This document shows positions 14,487 through 21,162 of a stretch of DNA of 25,155 bases, piece by piece. The notes beneath the pieces are model-generated. The model had not been told where the DNA came from. It worked only from the letters and a program-made list of their open reading frames with translations, and did not search any database. The stretch is taken from the NCBI GenBank assembly GCA_003694495.1, contig RFJO01000072.1, forward strand, positions 1 to 25,155, read 5' to 3'. How positions within the stretch are numbered: the first letter of the stretch is position 1; the number at the start of each line of letters is the position of its first letter. The stretch comes from Candidatus Woesearchaeota archaeon (GTDB lineage Archaea; Nanobdellota; Nanobdellia; SCGC-AAA011-G17; GW2011-AR17). A program made the translations under genes and the position numbers.

Positions 14487-16115
14487 TTACATCATTCCCG
14501 GCATTCCGCCCATGCCACCTCCTGGCGGCATTTGCGGTTCTTTGCTACCACCAGAACCGGCAATGACATCATCTATCCTTAATATCAACTCTGCAACTTC
14601 TGAAGCAGACTTGACAGCCTGGGTTTTTATTTTTAGAGGCTCAATCACTCCCATTTTCCATGCGTCCACAACTTTACCTTTGAACACATCAATCCCTGCC
14701 CACTTATTATTGCCGTCATGCTTAGCTTTCAGCTCTGTCAACATGTCTATCGGGTCAAGGCCTGCGTTTTCTGCCAAGGTCCTTGGCACAATCTCCATAG
14801 CATCTGCAAAAGCCTGTACTGCCAACTGTTCCCTTCCGGACAATGTTGTAGCGTATTCTCTTAAAGCTTTGGCAAGCTCCATTTCGGTAGCGCCGGCACC
14901 TGCAACAACTTTTCCAACCTGTAAAGCTGACACAACATCACCCAGCGCATCCTTGACAGCCCTTTCAACCTCGTCAACCACATGTTGCGTACCGCCTCTC
15001 AAGAACAAGGTAACCGCTTTCGGGTTTTTGCATTCAGTAACATAAGTCATGTCATCATCGCCCTGCTTAATCGCTTCCACCTTGCCAGCATTTCCTAAGT
15101 CATCTTTAGACAACTCATCAACTTTCGTAACCAGCTTCGCGCCAGTAGCCTTAGCCAGTTTTTCCATGTCAGACTTTTTCACTCTTCTCACAGCATAAAT
15201 CCCTGCCTTTGCCAGGTAATACTGTGCGATATCGTCTATGCCTTTCTGGCAAAACACAACGTTTGCACCAGACTCAATAATCTTGTCACACATTTCTTTA
15301 ATGATTTTTTCTTCCTGTTCAACGAAAGCCTGCAACTGGTTAGGATCAGTTATTTGTATTTTTGCATCAGTCTCAGAACTTTTAACTTCCAATGCAGTAT
15401 TAACCAACGCAACCTTAGCCTTTTCAACCTTTTTCGGCATAGATTCAAGCACTCTTTCCTTATCCAACACAATACCCTTTATCAGTTCAGACTCTTCTAT
15501 GCCTCCGCCAACCTTCTTTTCTATTTTTATGTTATCCAGGTCAACCGAACTATCATCTTCCACAACCTGGTTAACTGCCTGTATCAGCAACCCGCCCAGG
15601 ATTTCTCCTGAAGCTTCAGCACTTTTGCCTGCCATTGCAGTTGTTGCAATTTTCTTTAATGTTACAACATCATTCTTCTTCAGGTCATCTGCAATTTCCA
15701 ACAACTTTTTTTGCGCATGCGCAGCCGCCATCCTATAACCTTTCACGATGACAGTTGGATGAATTTCCTGTTCAAGCAACCTTTCAGCATTTTTCAACAA
15801 TTCCCCTGCTAGTATGACTGCGGTAGTTGTCCCGTCACCAACTTGATCTTCCTGCGTTTTTGCAACTTCAACAATCATTTTTGCAGTAGGATGCTCAATC
15901 TGCATTTCGTTCAATATTGTAACCCCATCGTTTGTAACAGTAATATCCCCAATGCTATCCACCAGCATTTTATCCATACCCTTAGGCCCAAGCGTAGTCC
16001 TAACAGTTTCAGCTACCAGCTTTGCAGCCATAATATTATTCCTTTGCGCATCTTTTCCATATGTCCTGGTATTACCTTCAGCCATAATGAATATTGGTTG
16101 TGTTTGTTGTGTCAT
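14487..16115 (-). CDS. thsA: Thermosome subunit (group II chaperonin)
   Basis: The 542-residue protein has the group II chaperonin signatures TLGPKGMDKMLVD, ITVTNDGVTIL, QVGDGTTTAVILAGELL and the C-terminal GGGMGGMPGMM tail. It forms the double-ring ATP-driven folding machine of the archaeal cytoplasm. I start at ATG 16115 (MTQQTQPIFIMAEGNTRTYG) because GGAGG lies seven to eight bases before it; an earlier start at 16148 would add eleven residues encoded by the SD region. A TATA box lies at 16160-16173. Only one subunit gene is in the window; others could exist elsewhere. The subunit letter is not determinable. Confidence 0.97.
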   Translation of the reverse strand: MTQQTQPIFIMAEGNTRTYGKDAQRNNIMAAKLVAETVRTTLGPKGMDKMLVDSIGDITVTNDGVTILNEMQIEHPTAKMIVEVAKTQEDQVGDGTTTAVILAGELLKNAERLLEQEIHPTVIVKGYRMAAAHAQKKLLEIADDLKKNDVVTLKKIATTAMAGKSAEASGEILGGLLIQAVNQVVEDDSSVDLDNIKIEKKVGGGIEESELIKGIVLDKERVLESMPKKVEKAKVALVNTALEVKSSETDAKIQITDPNQLQAFVEQEEKIIKEMCDKIIESGANVVFCQKGIDDIAQYYLAKAGIYAVRRVKKSDMEKLAKATGAKLVTKVDELSKDDLGNAGKVEAIKQGDDDMTYVTECKNPKAVTLFLRGGTQHVVDEVERAVKDALGDVVSALQVGKVVAGAGATEMELAKALREYATTLSGREQLAVQAFADAMEIVPRTLAENAGLDPIDMLTELKAKHDGNNKWAGIDVFKGKVVDAWKMGVIEPLKIKTQAVKSASEVAELILRIDDVIAGSGGSKEPQMPPGGGMGGMPGMM

Positions 16116-16159
16116 TCTTTCATCCTCCTTAAGAATTTCTAAAATCACTTATCACTAGT

Positions 16160-16173
16160 CCTATATAAAACTT
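16160..16173 (-). promoter_or_regulatory. TATA box of the thermosome gene
   Basis: Read on the minus strand, AAGTTTTATATAGG is a strong TATA box about 50 bases before the ATG at 16115. It leaves a short leader that carries the AAGGAGG site. It is divergent from the promoter at 16201-16212. Confidence 0.6.
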
Positions 16174-16200
16174 ATGGTTTAGTGATATAAACCCAGACAA

Positions 16201-16212
16201 AACATTTATAAA
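16201..16212 (+). promoter_or_regulatory. TATA box of the 110-residue helical protein gene
   Basis: AACATTTATAAA lies about 33 bases before the ATG at 16241. This supports that ATG over the TTG at 16223, which would fall upstream of the expected transcription start. Confidence 0.55.
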
Positions 16213-16240
16213 TTCTAATTCTTTGTTTTTTAATAGTAAA

Positions 16241-16573
16241 ATGGTTTCTAAAAGCAGTGCAAAGGACCCGGCACAAGAAAAGTTAATTAACGCTTTAATC
16301 GAGCATAATATTGAATTACAGCACAAATTGGTTGACCTTATTGTTTCTGTTAAATCCTTAAGCACCAATGTGAAAGAGATGGTAACCTTGTTCAGCGAAG
16401 CCGGTGAGCATATAAAGAAAGGAAAATATGAAGATCCTTTGCTGGTTAAACTTGACGAACTGCTTGAACAAAACAAAAATCTTGCAAAAGGTTTGCTTCT
16501 TCTTGAGAAATTTGTTCGTGAGAAACAGCAGCAACAGACAGCGTTCACCCCAAGAATGCAGTCTCAGTTATAG
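16241..16573 (+). CDS. Small helical protein of unknown function
   Basis: The 110-residue protein is nearly all helix with heptad-like hydrophobics (LINALIEHNIELQHKLVDLIVSV, then LLVKLDELLEQNKNLAKGLLLLEKFV), a probable coiled coil. The tail is Gln-rich (EKQQQQ). I see no signal, membrane segment or catalytic motif. It has its own promoter, and T-rich hairpins follow at 16601-16640 that may end the transcript before the secretion-type gene. It may form an oligomer or scaffold. Family unknown to me, though this kind of short coiled-coil protein is common in DPANN-like genomes. Confidence 0.7.
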   Translation: MVSKSSAKDPAQEKLINALIEHNIELQHKLVDLIVSVKSLSTNVKEMVTLFSEAGEHIKKGKYEDPLLVKLDELLEQNKNLAKGLLLLEKFVREKQQQQTAFTPRMQSQL

Positions 16574-16601
16574 TTTAGTGAGAATAATAGTAAAAATAGC
16601 T

Positions 16602-16640
16602 TACCATTTTTTTGGTATAATTGCACCTTTTTTTGGTGCA
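16602..16640 (+). terminator. Tandem hairpins with all-T loops, probable terminator
   Basis: Two inverted repeats stand in a row. TACCA/TGGTA (16602-16606 with 16613-16617) encloses six Ts, and TGCACC/GGTGCA (16622-16627 with 16635-16640) encloses seven Ts. They follow the 110-residue gene by about 30 bases. Archaeal RNA polymerase terminates at T tracts, so the two T runs probably end that transcript; the stems may add stability. Confidence 0.45.
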
Positions 16641-16673
16641 TGTCTGTCACCATTAGGGATATTATAGGCCAAC

Positions 16674-16693
16674 ATAACATAATCTTATGTTAT
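16674..16693. repeat. Perfect 9+2+9 inverted repeat, candidate operator
   Basis: ATAACATAA TC TTATGTTAT is an exact palindrome with nine-base arms. It lies about 45 bases upstream of the TATA-like sequence at 16724-16736, in the gap before the secretion-type gene. This suits a dimeric regulator, but AT-rich DNA makes chance palindromes more common. Confidence 0.35.
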
Positions 16694-16723
16694 AATCCAC
16701 AACCCCAAAATCGTCAATATAGA

Positions 16724-16736
16724 AAAACTTAATAAA
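16724..16736 (+). promoter_or_regulatory. TATA-like box for the secretion-ATPase N-domain gene
   Basis: AAAAACTTAATAA precedes the ATG at 16762 by about 31 bases with no SD between, as in other leaderless genes here. It is a weaker match to the TATA consensus than the others. Confidence 0.35.
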
Positions 16737-16761
16737 CAACCATTCCTTTAATTTTTATTAG

Positions 16762-17868
16762 ATGACAGGCGAAAATATCAAATTTATTCTAGACAGAACA
16801 AAAAAAGAGCAGGAAGACTTAATCGCCAAAATCTTTGAAGTAGTAAAGAAAAAACCTTACCCGGATGAAAGGACCAAACACCTTGCCAGGTTTGTGCACG
16901 CCTTGTTCCAGACCGCTCCTTACATAAAACAAGTTCAAGTAAAAAAAGAGGAAGTGAAAGAAAAACCAAAAGTTGAAAAAAAAGAGGCTGTTGAAGTTCA
17001 ATTAAAACCCTTGCCTCCTGCACCAAAAGTTCACAGGATTAATATTGAAGAACCTGTTAAAAATAGTTTTAAAGCTGAAGAGCCAACTCCCCCGGTATTA
17101 AGTCCGCCTTCCATTAGCACTGAAGATCTTACTCCCCCAACGCTTACACCACAAGAACTAACCCCCCCAAATCTTCAAGATCAAGACCTTACCCCGCCGT
17201 CACTTGACGCGCCTGAGTTAACACCGCCTTCGTTAGACAACCTTGAACCTCCAACTTCAACTATAGAAAAACCGAAGAAACGCGAGTACGTTGTAATGTT
17301 GTTCAACACGCCTGTAGGCATTTACGTTGCACCTGACGAAAATACGTACAAATTAACGTACCACGTAATTGAACCTGTTATAAACGAAGCTGTGCTAAAG
17401 CTTGTAAAAAACATGATTAAGAAAGATTTCAAAAAGAATTATAAAATACTTGACAACGACGAGTTCATCAAAGAGAATGTTATGAAAGCATGCAAAAAAT
17501 TAAACGTCCAGTTCACTGAAGATTATCCCAGAAAAATCAAATACTACTTAAAACGCGACCTTGCCGGGTTTAGAAGGATTGACCCAATGTTACAGGACAC
17601 TAACGTGAAAGGCATTTACATTGACGGCGTCAACAAGCCTGTGGTTGTAGAGTTCGGTGACACTAAAGAAAAAATTCAGTCAAACGTTGTTTTCACCGAC
17701 CCCGAAGATTTAAACGTTTTAATCCGCAAACTTGCCATTCTTACAGGCAACACAATCAACGAGTCCAACCCGATTTTAAACACTACGTTTGAGGGCATAA
17801 AAATCCAGGCAGTTTTAGGCTTAGGCGGCGCTTCATCAAAGTTAATCATTAAAAAGGTGATGTTATAA
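16762..17868 (+). CDS. Isolated N-terminal domain of a GspE/ArlI-type secretion ATPase, no motor domain
   Basis: Residues 255-366 closely follow the region just before the ATPase core of archaeal type IV pilus/archaellum ATPases: YYLKRDLAGFRRIDPMLQDTNVKGIYIDGV, FTDPEDLNVLIRKLAILTG, NPILNTTFEGIKIQAVLG, then IIKKV. In known members this is followed by Walker A, Asp box, Walker B and His box. Here the protein ends at residue 368 with none of these. The N-terminal 100 residues are helical and charged, then comes a Pro-rich linker with four exact-length decapeptide repeats (121-160). The next 300 bases code for a different protein in another frame, so a simple frameshift does not explain the loss. 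It may act as an adaptor or dominant regulator of a pilus ATPase encoded elsewhere. Confidence 0.72.
   Translation: MTGENIKFILDRTKKEQEDLIAKIFEVVKKKPYPDERTKHLARFVHALFQTAPYIKQVQVKKEEVKEKPKVEKKEAVEVQLKPLPPAPKVHRINIEEPVKNSFKAEEPTPPVLSPPSISTEDLTPPTLTPQELTPPNLQDQDLTPPSLDAPELTPPSLDNLEPPTSTIEKPKKREYVVMLFNTPVGIYVAPDENTYKLTYHVIEPVINEAVLKLVKNMIKKDFKKNYKILDNDEFIKENVMKACKKLNVQFTEDYPRKIKYYLKRDLAGFRRIDPMLQDTNVKGIYIDGVNKPVVVEFGDTKEKIQSNVVFTDPEDLNVLIRKLAILTGNTINESNPILNTTFEGIKIQAVLGLGGASSKLIIKKVML
17122..17241 (+). repeat. Four tandem decapeptide (30-base) repeats, xxLTPPxLxx
   Basis: Residues 121-160 of the secretion-type protein divide into EDLTPPTLTP, QELTPPNLQD, QDLTPPSLDA and PELTPPSLDN. The spacing is exactly ten residues with LTPP and L fixed. 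The array forms an extended Pro-rich linker and could be a tandem binding site. Codons differ between copies, so it is not a fresh duplication. Confidence 0.85.
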
Positions 17869-18185
17869 TGGAAAAAGTACCCATAGAAGATTTAATTGAA
17901 ATGCGTTGTTATTTAAAGTATAACCTATATTACGGCCAGCCAAAAGAGAAAGTCATACAAGCTCTTATCGAACAAGGTTGGAAACGAGAAGAAATTGAGC
18001 AGGAATTGAAGAAGCTTAAGATGCCTAAAGACTACATTGTCAAATCCCCGCCAAAAACAGAACGTAAAGTCATCCACAACATACCAATCAAACAGGATTC
18101 AAACACGATCATACCTTTAAAGCCTGCCACAACAAAAGAAGAAGACATACCTGTGCCGTTGCCGCCCAAGGCTAGGACTTCTTAG
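17868..18185 (+). CDS. 105-residue partner protein coupled to the secretion-type gene
   Basis: Its ATG shares a base with the upstream stop (TAATG at 17866-17870), so the two are almost certainly translated together. The first 50 residues (LIEMRCYLKYNLYYGQPKEKVIQALIEQGWKREEIEQELKKL) look like a small helical UBA-like or helix-turn domain, seen in archaeal membrane and pilus-associated proteins. The rest is Pro/Lys-rich and probably flexible (PPKTERKVIHNIPIKQ, LPPKARTS). There is no membrane segment. Its last 14 bases overlap the end of the convergent MscS gene. Function unknown; the coupling suggests it binds the product of the preceding gene. Confidence 0.7.
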   Translation: MEKVPIEDLIEMRCYLKYNLYYGQPKEKVIQALIEQGWKREEIEQELKKLKMPKDYIVKSPPKTERKVIHNIPIKQDSNTIIPLKPATTKEEDIPVPLPPKARTS

Positions 18186-18726
18186 CTTTTTTTATAACTT
18201 GGTTTTTAGTGAGCACAGAGTTTGGCACGAACACAACGTCTCCGTTTTTGGTTTTAATCTTTGTCTCGATCAGGTCAATCTCGACGATTTCCCCTTCCAC
18301 GCCGTTCATTTTTATATAATCGCCTTTTTTGAACGCGTCTTTCCTGTGAACAAAAAATCCTGCAGTTATGTTCGGCACAAAATCCTTAAACGCCAAGATT
18401 ATAAACGATACTAGCAGCACTAACAAAATTACCAGCAATATTTCTAATATTATTGTAGTCAGTCCTAGCTCTGCCAACCCCCAGATTAACCCGATAAAGT
18501 ATGTTATATACTTTACAATAGAGCCTATAAACTTTTCAAGGGGAAACTTCAAGCCTTGCTCTGCCAGCACTTTATCAATCTCAAAACTATGCAATATTTT
18601 CCTCACTAGCCTGCCTATTATGTTCCCTACAACCAAACCAAGCAAAATTATTGTTAATGCCGCAATCAATCTTAACATAAACGCCGACATATCCGTCATT
18701 TCAAATATTGATTGCAATTGTACCAT
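18172..18726 (-). CDS. mscS: Short MscS-family mechanosensitive channel
   Basis: The 184-residue protein has three membrane helices (about 15-35, 68-85 and 90-110). The pore-lining region is followed by the MscS beta domain: AFKDFVPNITAGFFVHRKDAFKKGDYI, then GVEGEIVEIDLIETKIKTKNGDVVFVPNS. The protein stops soon after (KAKKS), so the C-terminal alpha/beta cage domain of E. coli MscS is missing; small archaeal members can be like this. It opens under membrane tension to release solutes in osmotic downshock. A TATA box lies about 29 bases upstream (18752-18760). It is divergent from the DRG gene and convergent with the 105-residue gene. Confidence 0.9.
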   Translation of the reverse strand: MVQLQSIFEMTDMSAFMLRLIAALTIILLGLVVGNIIGRLVRKILHSFEIDKVLAEQGLKFPLEKFIGSIVKYITYFIGLIWGLAELGLTTIILEILLVILLVLLVSFIILAFKDFVPNITAGFFVHRKDAFKKGDYIKMNGVEGEIVEIDLIETKIKTKNGDVVFVPNSVLTKNQVIKKAKKS

Positions 18727-18749
18727 TGATTATTATAAAATAAAATTTA

Positions 18750-18760
18750 TTTATAAACTT
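18750..18760 (-). promoter_or_regulatory. TATA box of the MscS-type gene
   Basis: On the minus strand AAGTTTATAAA lies about 29 bases before the ATG at 18726, fitting a leaderless transcript. It lies back to back with the promoter of the GTPase gene. Confidence 0.5.
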
Positions 18761-18770
18761 ATCCTATCAC

Positions 18771-18784
18771 AAAACTTATAAAAT
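18771..18784 (+). promoter_or_regulatory. TATA box of the DRG GTPase gene
   Basis: AAAACTTATAAAAT lies about 28 bases before the ATG at 18806. No SD is seen, so the message is probably leaderless. Confidence 0.5.
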
Positions 18785-18805
18785 TCTTTTAATTTAAGCT
18801 AAGAC

Positions 18806-19921
18806 ATGGCCAAGCTTGAAAGAAACAAAAAGCTGGACGCTAGGATCTTAGAATTAGAAGAAGAACTTCGCACAACAAAGTACAACAAACGTACTCAGGG
18901 CGCTGTTGGGTTGTTAAAAGCCAAGATTGCAAGGTTAAAGGAAGCCCAGCGCAGCCGTGCAAGCAAAGGTTCAAAAAGCACCGGTTACAATGTACGCAAA
19001 TCTGGCGACGCCACCGTTATCCTTGTTGGTTTCCCTTCAGTTGGTAAAAGCACTCTTTTAAACTCCTTGACAGGCACAAACTCTCCTGTCGGTTCATACG
19101 CTTTCACTACCCTAGACGTAATACCGGGCTTATTACAATACAAGCACGCCAAGATTCAGATTTTAGACGTGCCCGGTATTATTCAAGGTGCTGCATCTGG
19201 TAAAGGACGAGGCAAAGAAGTTTTATCTGTTGCCACCAACGCAGACTTAGTTTTAATCCTTGTCGACGTTTTCCACCCTGAACACTTAGACATTGTAAAA
19301 AAAGAAGTTTACGATGCAAACATAAGATTAAACAAAACCAAGCCTATTGTCAAGATTGCAAAAAAATCTAAAGGCGGGATTAGCATTGGCGCAACAGTTA
19401 AACTAACCCATCTTGACAAAAAGACTGCAGAGAATATCCTAAGAGAATACAAAATCGTTAATGCTGACGTTGTCATAAGAAGCGATGTTACTGTTGACGA
19501 TTTCATTGACGCCATTGAAGGAAACAAGCGTTACATTCCTGGCATTGTAGTGTTAAACAAAATTGACATGGTTACGCCGCATCAATTAGAACAAGTTAAA
19601 AAAACTGTCAACCCTGACATTTGCATTTCTGCAGACAAAAAAGAGCATTTGGAAGAGTTAAAAGAATTAATATTCAAAAAGCTTAATTTTATAAGGGTTT
19701 ATTGTAAAGAGATTGGCAAACCTGCAGACTTAGACGTTCCCATGATCATGTTCAAAGGTTCAACATTGAAAGACATGTGTCAAAAGTTGCACAAAGACTT
19801 TGTAAGCAAGTTCCGTTTTGCACGAGTATGGGGTGATTCTGTAAAGTTTGACGGTCAAAAAGTTTTAAAATTAAGCCATGAATTGAAAGATAATGATATT
19901 ATAGAAATTCATGTATCTTAA
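18806..19921 (+). CDS. drg: DRG/Rbg-family GTPase with a TGS domain
   Basis: The 371-residue protein has a basic helical N-terminus (1-60) and an Obg-type G domain with GFPSVGKS (75-82), G2 with SYAFTTLDV, G3 DVPGI (121-125) and G4 NKID (about residue 250). An insertion of about 70 residues lies between G3 and G4, as in DRG proteins. A C-terminal TGS domain follows (about 295-371, ending LSHELKDNDIIEIHVS). The order matches archaeal and eukaryotic DRG/RBG GTPases, which bind ribosomes and help at stalled or paused translation. Length is normal. It has its own promoter. Confidence 0.96.
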   Translation: MAKLERNKKLDARILELEEELRTTKYNKRTQGAVGLLKAKIARLKEAQRSRASKGSKSTGYNVRKSGDATVILVGFPSVGKSTLLNSLTGTNSPVGSYAFTTLDVIPGLLQYKHAKIQILDVPGIIQGAASGKGRGKEVLSVATNADLVLILVDVFHPEHLDIVKKEVYDANIRLNKTKPIVKIAKKSKGGISIGATVKLTHLDKKTAENILREYKIVNADVVIRSDVTVDDFIDAIEGNKRYIPGIVVLNKIDMVTPHQLEQVKKTVNPDICISADKKEHLEELKELIFKKLNFIRVYCKEIGKPADLDVPMIMFKGSTLKDMCQKLHKDFVSKFRFARVWGDSVKFDGQKVLKLSHELKDNDIIEIHVS

Positions 19922-19941
19922 AAACTTCAACCGAAAACGCC

Positions 19942-19955
19942 AAAATATATATAAA
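19942..19955 (+). promoter_or_regulatory. TATA box of the repeat protein - sepF operon
   Basis: AAAATATATATAAA is a very good TATA box. The start of transcription should be near 19975, leaving a leader of about 28 bases with AGAGGAGG (19986-19993) nine bases before the ATG at 20003. Confidence 0.6.
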
Positions 19956-20002
19956 TGGGCAGTTTATTCTTACATTCAACATAAAAGAGGAGGCAAAAAG
20001 AG

Positions 20003-20734
20003 ATGGTAGATCATATAACAAAATCTATTCCTGAGCTTGTTGAAAAATATTCTGACGAACATAAAGAAACCAGCGACATGATGGTTCCAATTCTTTTAAA
20101 AAAAGGCCTTGACAACCTTGATTTATCAATGTTTAGCCCTGAAAAGAAGGACGCTATTCTTAACAGCCTTGCTGAAGAACTAATAAAGCGTGGCCGCACA
20201 CAGGATGCAATCAAAGCTTTAACTATGACCGGTAATAAGCAAAAGCTTATCGAAGTCGGCGACAGTTTTGTTTCAATGAACATGCTTAGCAACGCTATTG
20301 ACTGTTACCACCTTGCCAACGCCCAAGATAAGCTTATAGAGATTGGCGAAGTTTGCTTAAGGGATGGCCAAATGACTGACGCTATCAAAGCGTTCAAGCT
20401 TGTCGGGGATAGCGATAAGCTTAACAAGGTAGCTGACGAATGTTTCAAGCGCGAAAAATACCAGAGCGCAATCGAAGTATTTAACATCTTAGGCAATCGT
20501 GAAAAGCTTATTGAAGTTGGCGATAAATGTTTAATGTACGACCAGTTAGTTTACGCAGAAAAAGCTTACCAGCTAGCTGACGCTAAAGACAAACTTAACA
20601 GGTTAGGCGATATTTATTTAAAGAAAGAAATCCTTAGTTCAGCATATCGTGCATATAAACTAGCTAACAACCAAACAATGCTAGAGTTCCTTAAACGAAA
20701 CTTTAACATAGGTGATGATAATGAGACAGTTTAA
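20003..20734 (+). CDS. Protein of tandem 29-residue helical repeats (TPR-like)
   Basis: The 243-residue protein is a helical repeat protein with an unusual exact period of 29: units at 67-95, 96-124, 125-153, 154-182 and 183-211, plus a partial one at 212-234. Each reads roughly xxAIxxFxLxGxxxKLIEVGDxCLxxxxL, a two-helix unit shorter than the 34-residue TPR. Such solenoids bind other proteins. The first 65 residues form a separate helical cap. The start is set by AGAGGAGG upstream. SepF begins within its last 14 bases, so the two are made together and may act together in cell division, which is inference. No membrane segment is seen. Confidence 0.8.
   Translation: MVDHITKSIPELVEKYSDEHKETSDMMVPILLKKGLDNLDLSMFSPEKKDAILNSLAEELIKRGRTQDAIKALTMTGNKQKLIEVGDSFVSMNMLSNAIDCYHLANAQDKLIEIGEVCLRDGQMTDAIKAFKLVGDSDKLNKVADECFKREKYQSAIEVFNILGNREKLIEVGDKCLMYDQLVYAEKAYQLADAKDKLNRLGDIYLKKEILSSAYRAYKLANNQTMLEFLKRNFNIGDDNETV
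20201..20635 (+). repeat. Five tandem 87-base coding repeats
   Basis: The 29-residue units recur every 87 bases without indels. At the DNA level the Lys-Leu step keeps AAGCTT in several units (for example at 20241, 20333, 20417 and 20505), showing an origin by duplication. The units have since diverged, leaving mainly the Ala-Ile, Lys-Leu-Ile and Gly-Asp positions. Confidence 0.8.
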
Positions 20735-21110
20735 AAAGAAGCTAAAAGAATTCATGAACATTGAAGACGAAGATTTGCCAGAAGAAGAAGAATTCATTGA
20801 GATTGAAGCTGAAAAGTCAAAGCCAAAATATTACGTCAAATCCTTCACATTAACCGAATTTGAGGACATAAGAGACATTTCCAAGGCAGTACGTTCAGGT
20901 AATTATGTTGTTTTAGTTGACATAAAACCTTTAAAGAACAACGACGTTGTTGACTTAAGGCGTGCGATAAACAAGCTAAAGTCTTTAACCCTAGAAGTTG
21001 CTGGCGAAATTGCTGGGATATCCGGCGACTGGATAGTTATAACTCCTCACCCCATTAGTATAGAAAAAAACAGGCCCAAACCTGATAATGAAGAAGAGGA
21101 ATTAGTTTAG
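20721..21110 (+). CDS. sepF: Archaeal SepF cell-division protein
   Basis: The 129-residue protein opens with MRQFKKKLKEFM, a likely amphipathic membrane-targeting helix. An acidic linker follows, then the SepF domain (YYVKSFTLTEFEDIRDISKAVRSGNYVVLVDIKPL, then LRRAINKLKSLTLEVAGEIAGISGDWIVITP). Archaeal SepF anchors FtsZ to the membrane and is essential for division in species studied. I choose the ATG at 20721, preceded by GGTGAT at 20711-20716; an ATG at 20715 would lie inside that site. It overlaps the repeat-protein gene by 14 bases. FtsZ is not in the window. Confidence 0.9.
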   Translation: MRQFKKKLKEFMNIEDEDLPEEEEFIEIEAEKSKPKYYVKSFTLTEFEDIRDISKAVRSGNYVVLVDIKPLKNNDVVDLRRAINKLKSLTLEVAGEIAGISGDWIVITPHPISIEKNRPKPDNEEEELV

Positions 21111-21116
21111 ATACCT

Positions 21117-21130
21117 AAATTATTTAAATC
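21117..21130 (+). promoter_or_regulatory. TATA box of the phosphohexomutase operon
   Basis: AAATTATTTAAATC lies about 40 bases before the ATG at 21163, followed by a T-rich stretch that may also end the sepF transcript. GGTGAT at 21151-21156 serves as the SD, six bases before the start. Confidence 0.45.
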
Positions 21131-21162
21131 TTTTAATTTTCTTTTTTCTTGGTGATATACTT

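Noticed and set aside
14512..15738. Long plus-strand open frames opposite the thermosome gene (177 and 166 codons)
   Set aside because: They are antisense shadows of a clear chaperonin gene; their Ser/Ala/Pro-rich composition reflects the opposite strand and no SD or promoter precedes them.
16762..18185. Frameshifted pseudogene of a full secretion ATPase
   Set aside because: No Walker A, Asp box or His box remnants occur in any frame downstream, and the next frame codes for a different coupled protein. The domain ends cleanly at its boundary.
20201..20635. CRISPR-like regular repeat
   Set aside because: The 87-base periodicity is coding, with diverged copies and no spacers; it reflects 29-residue protein repeats.
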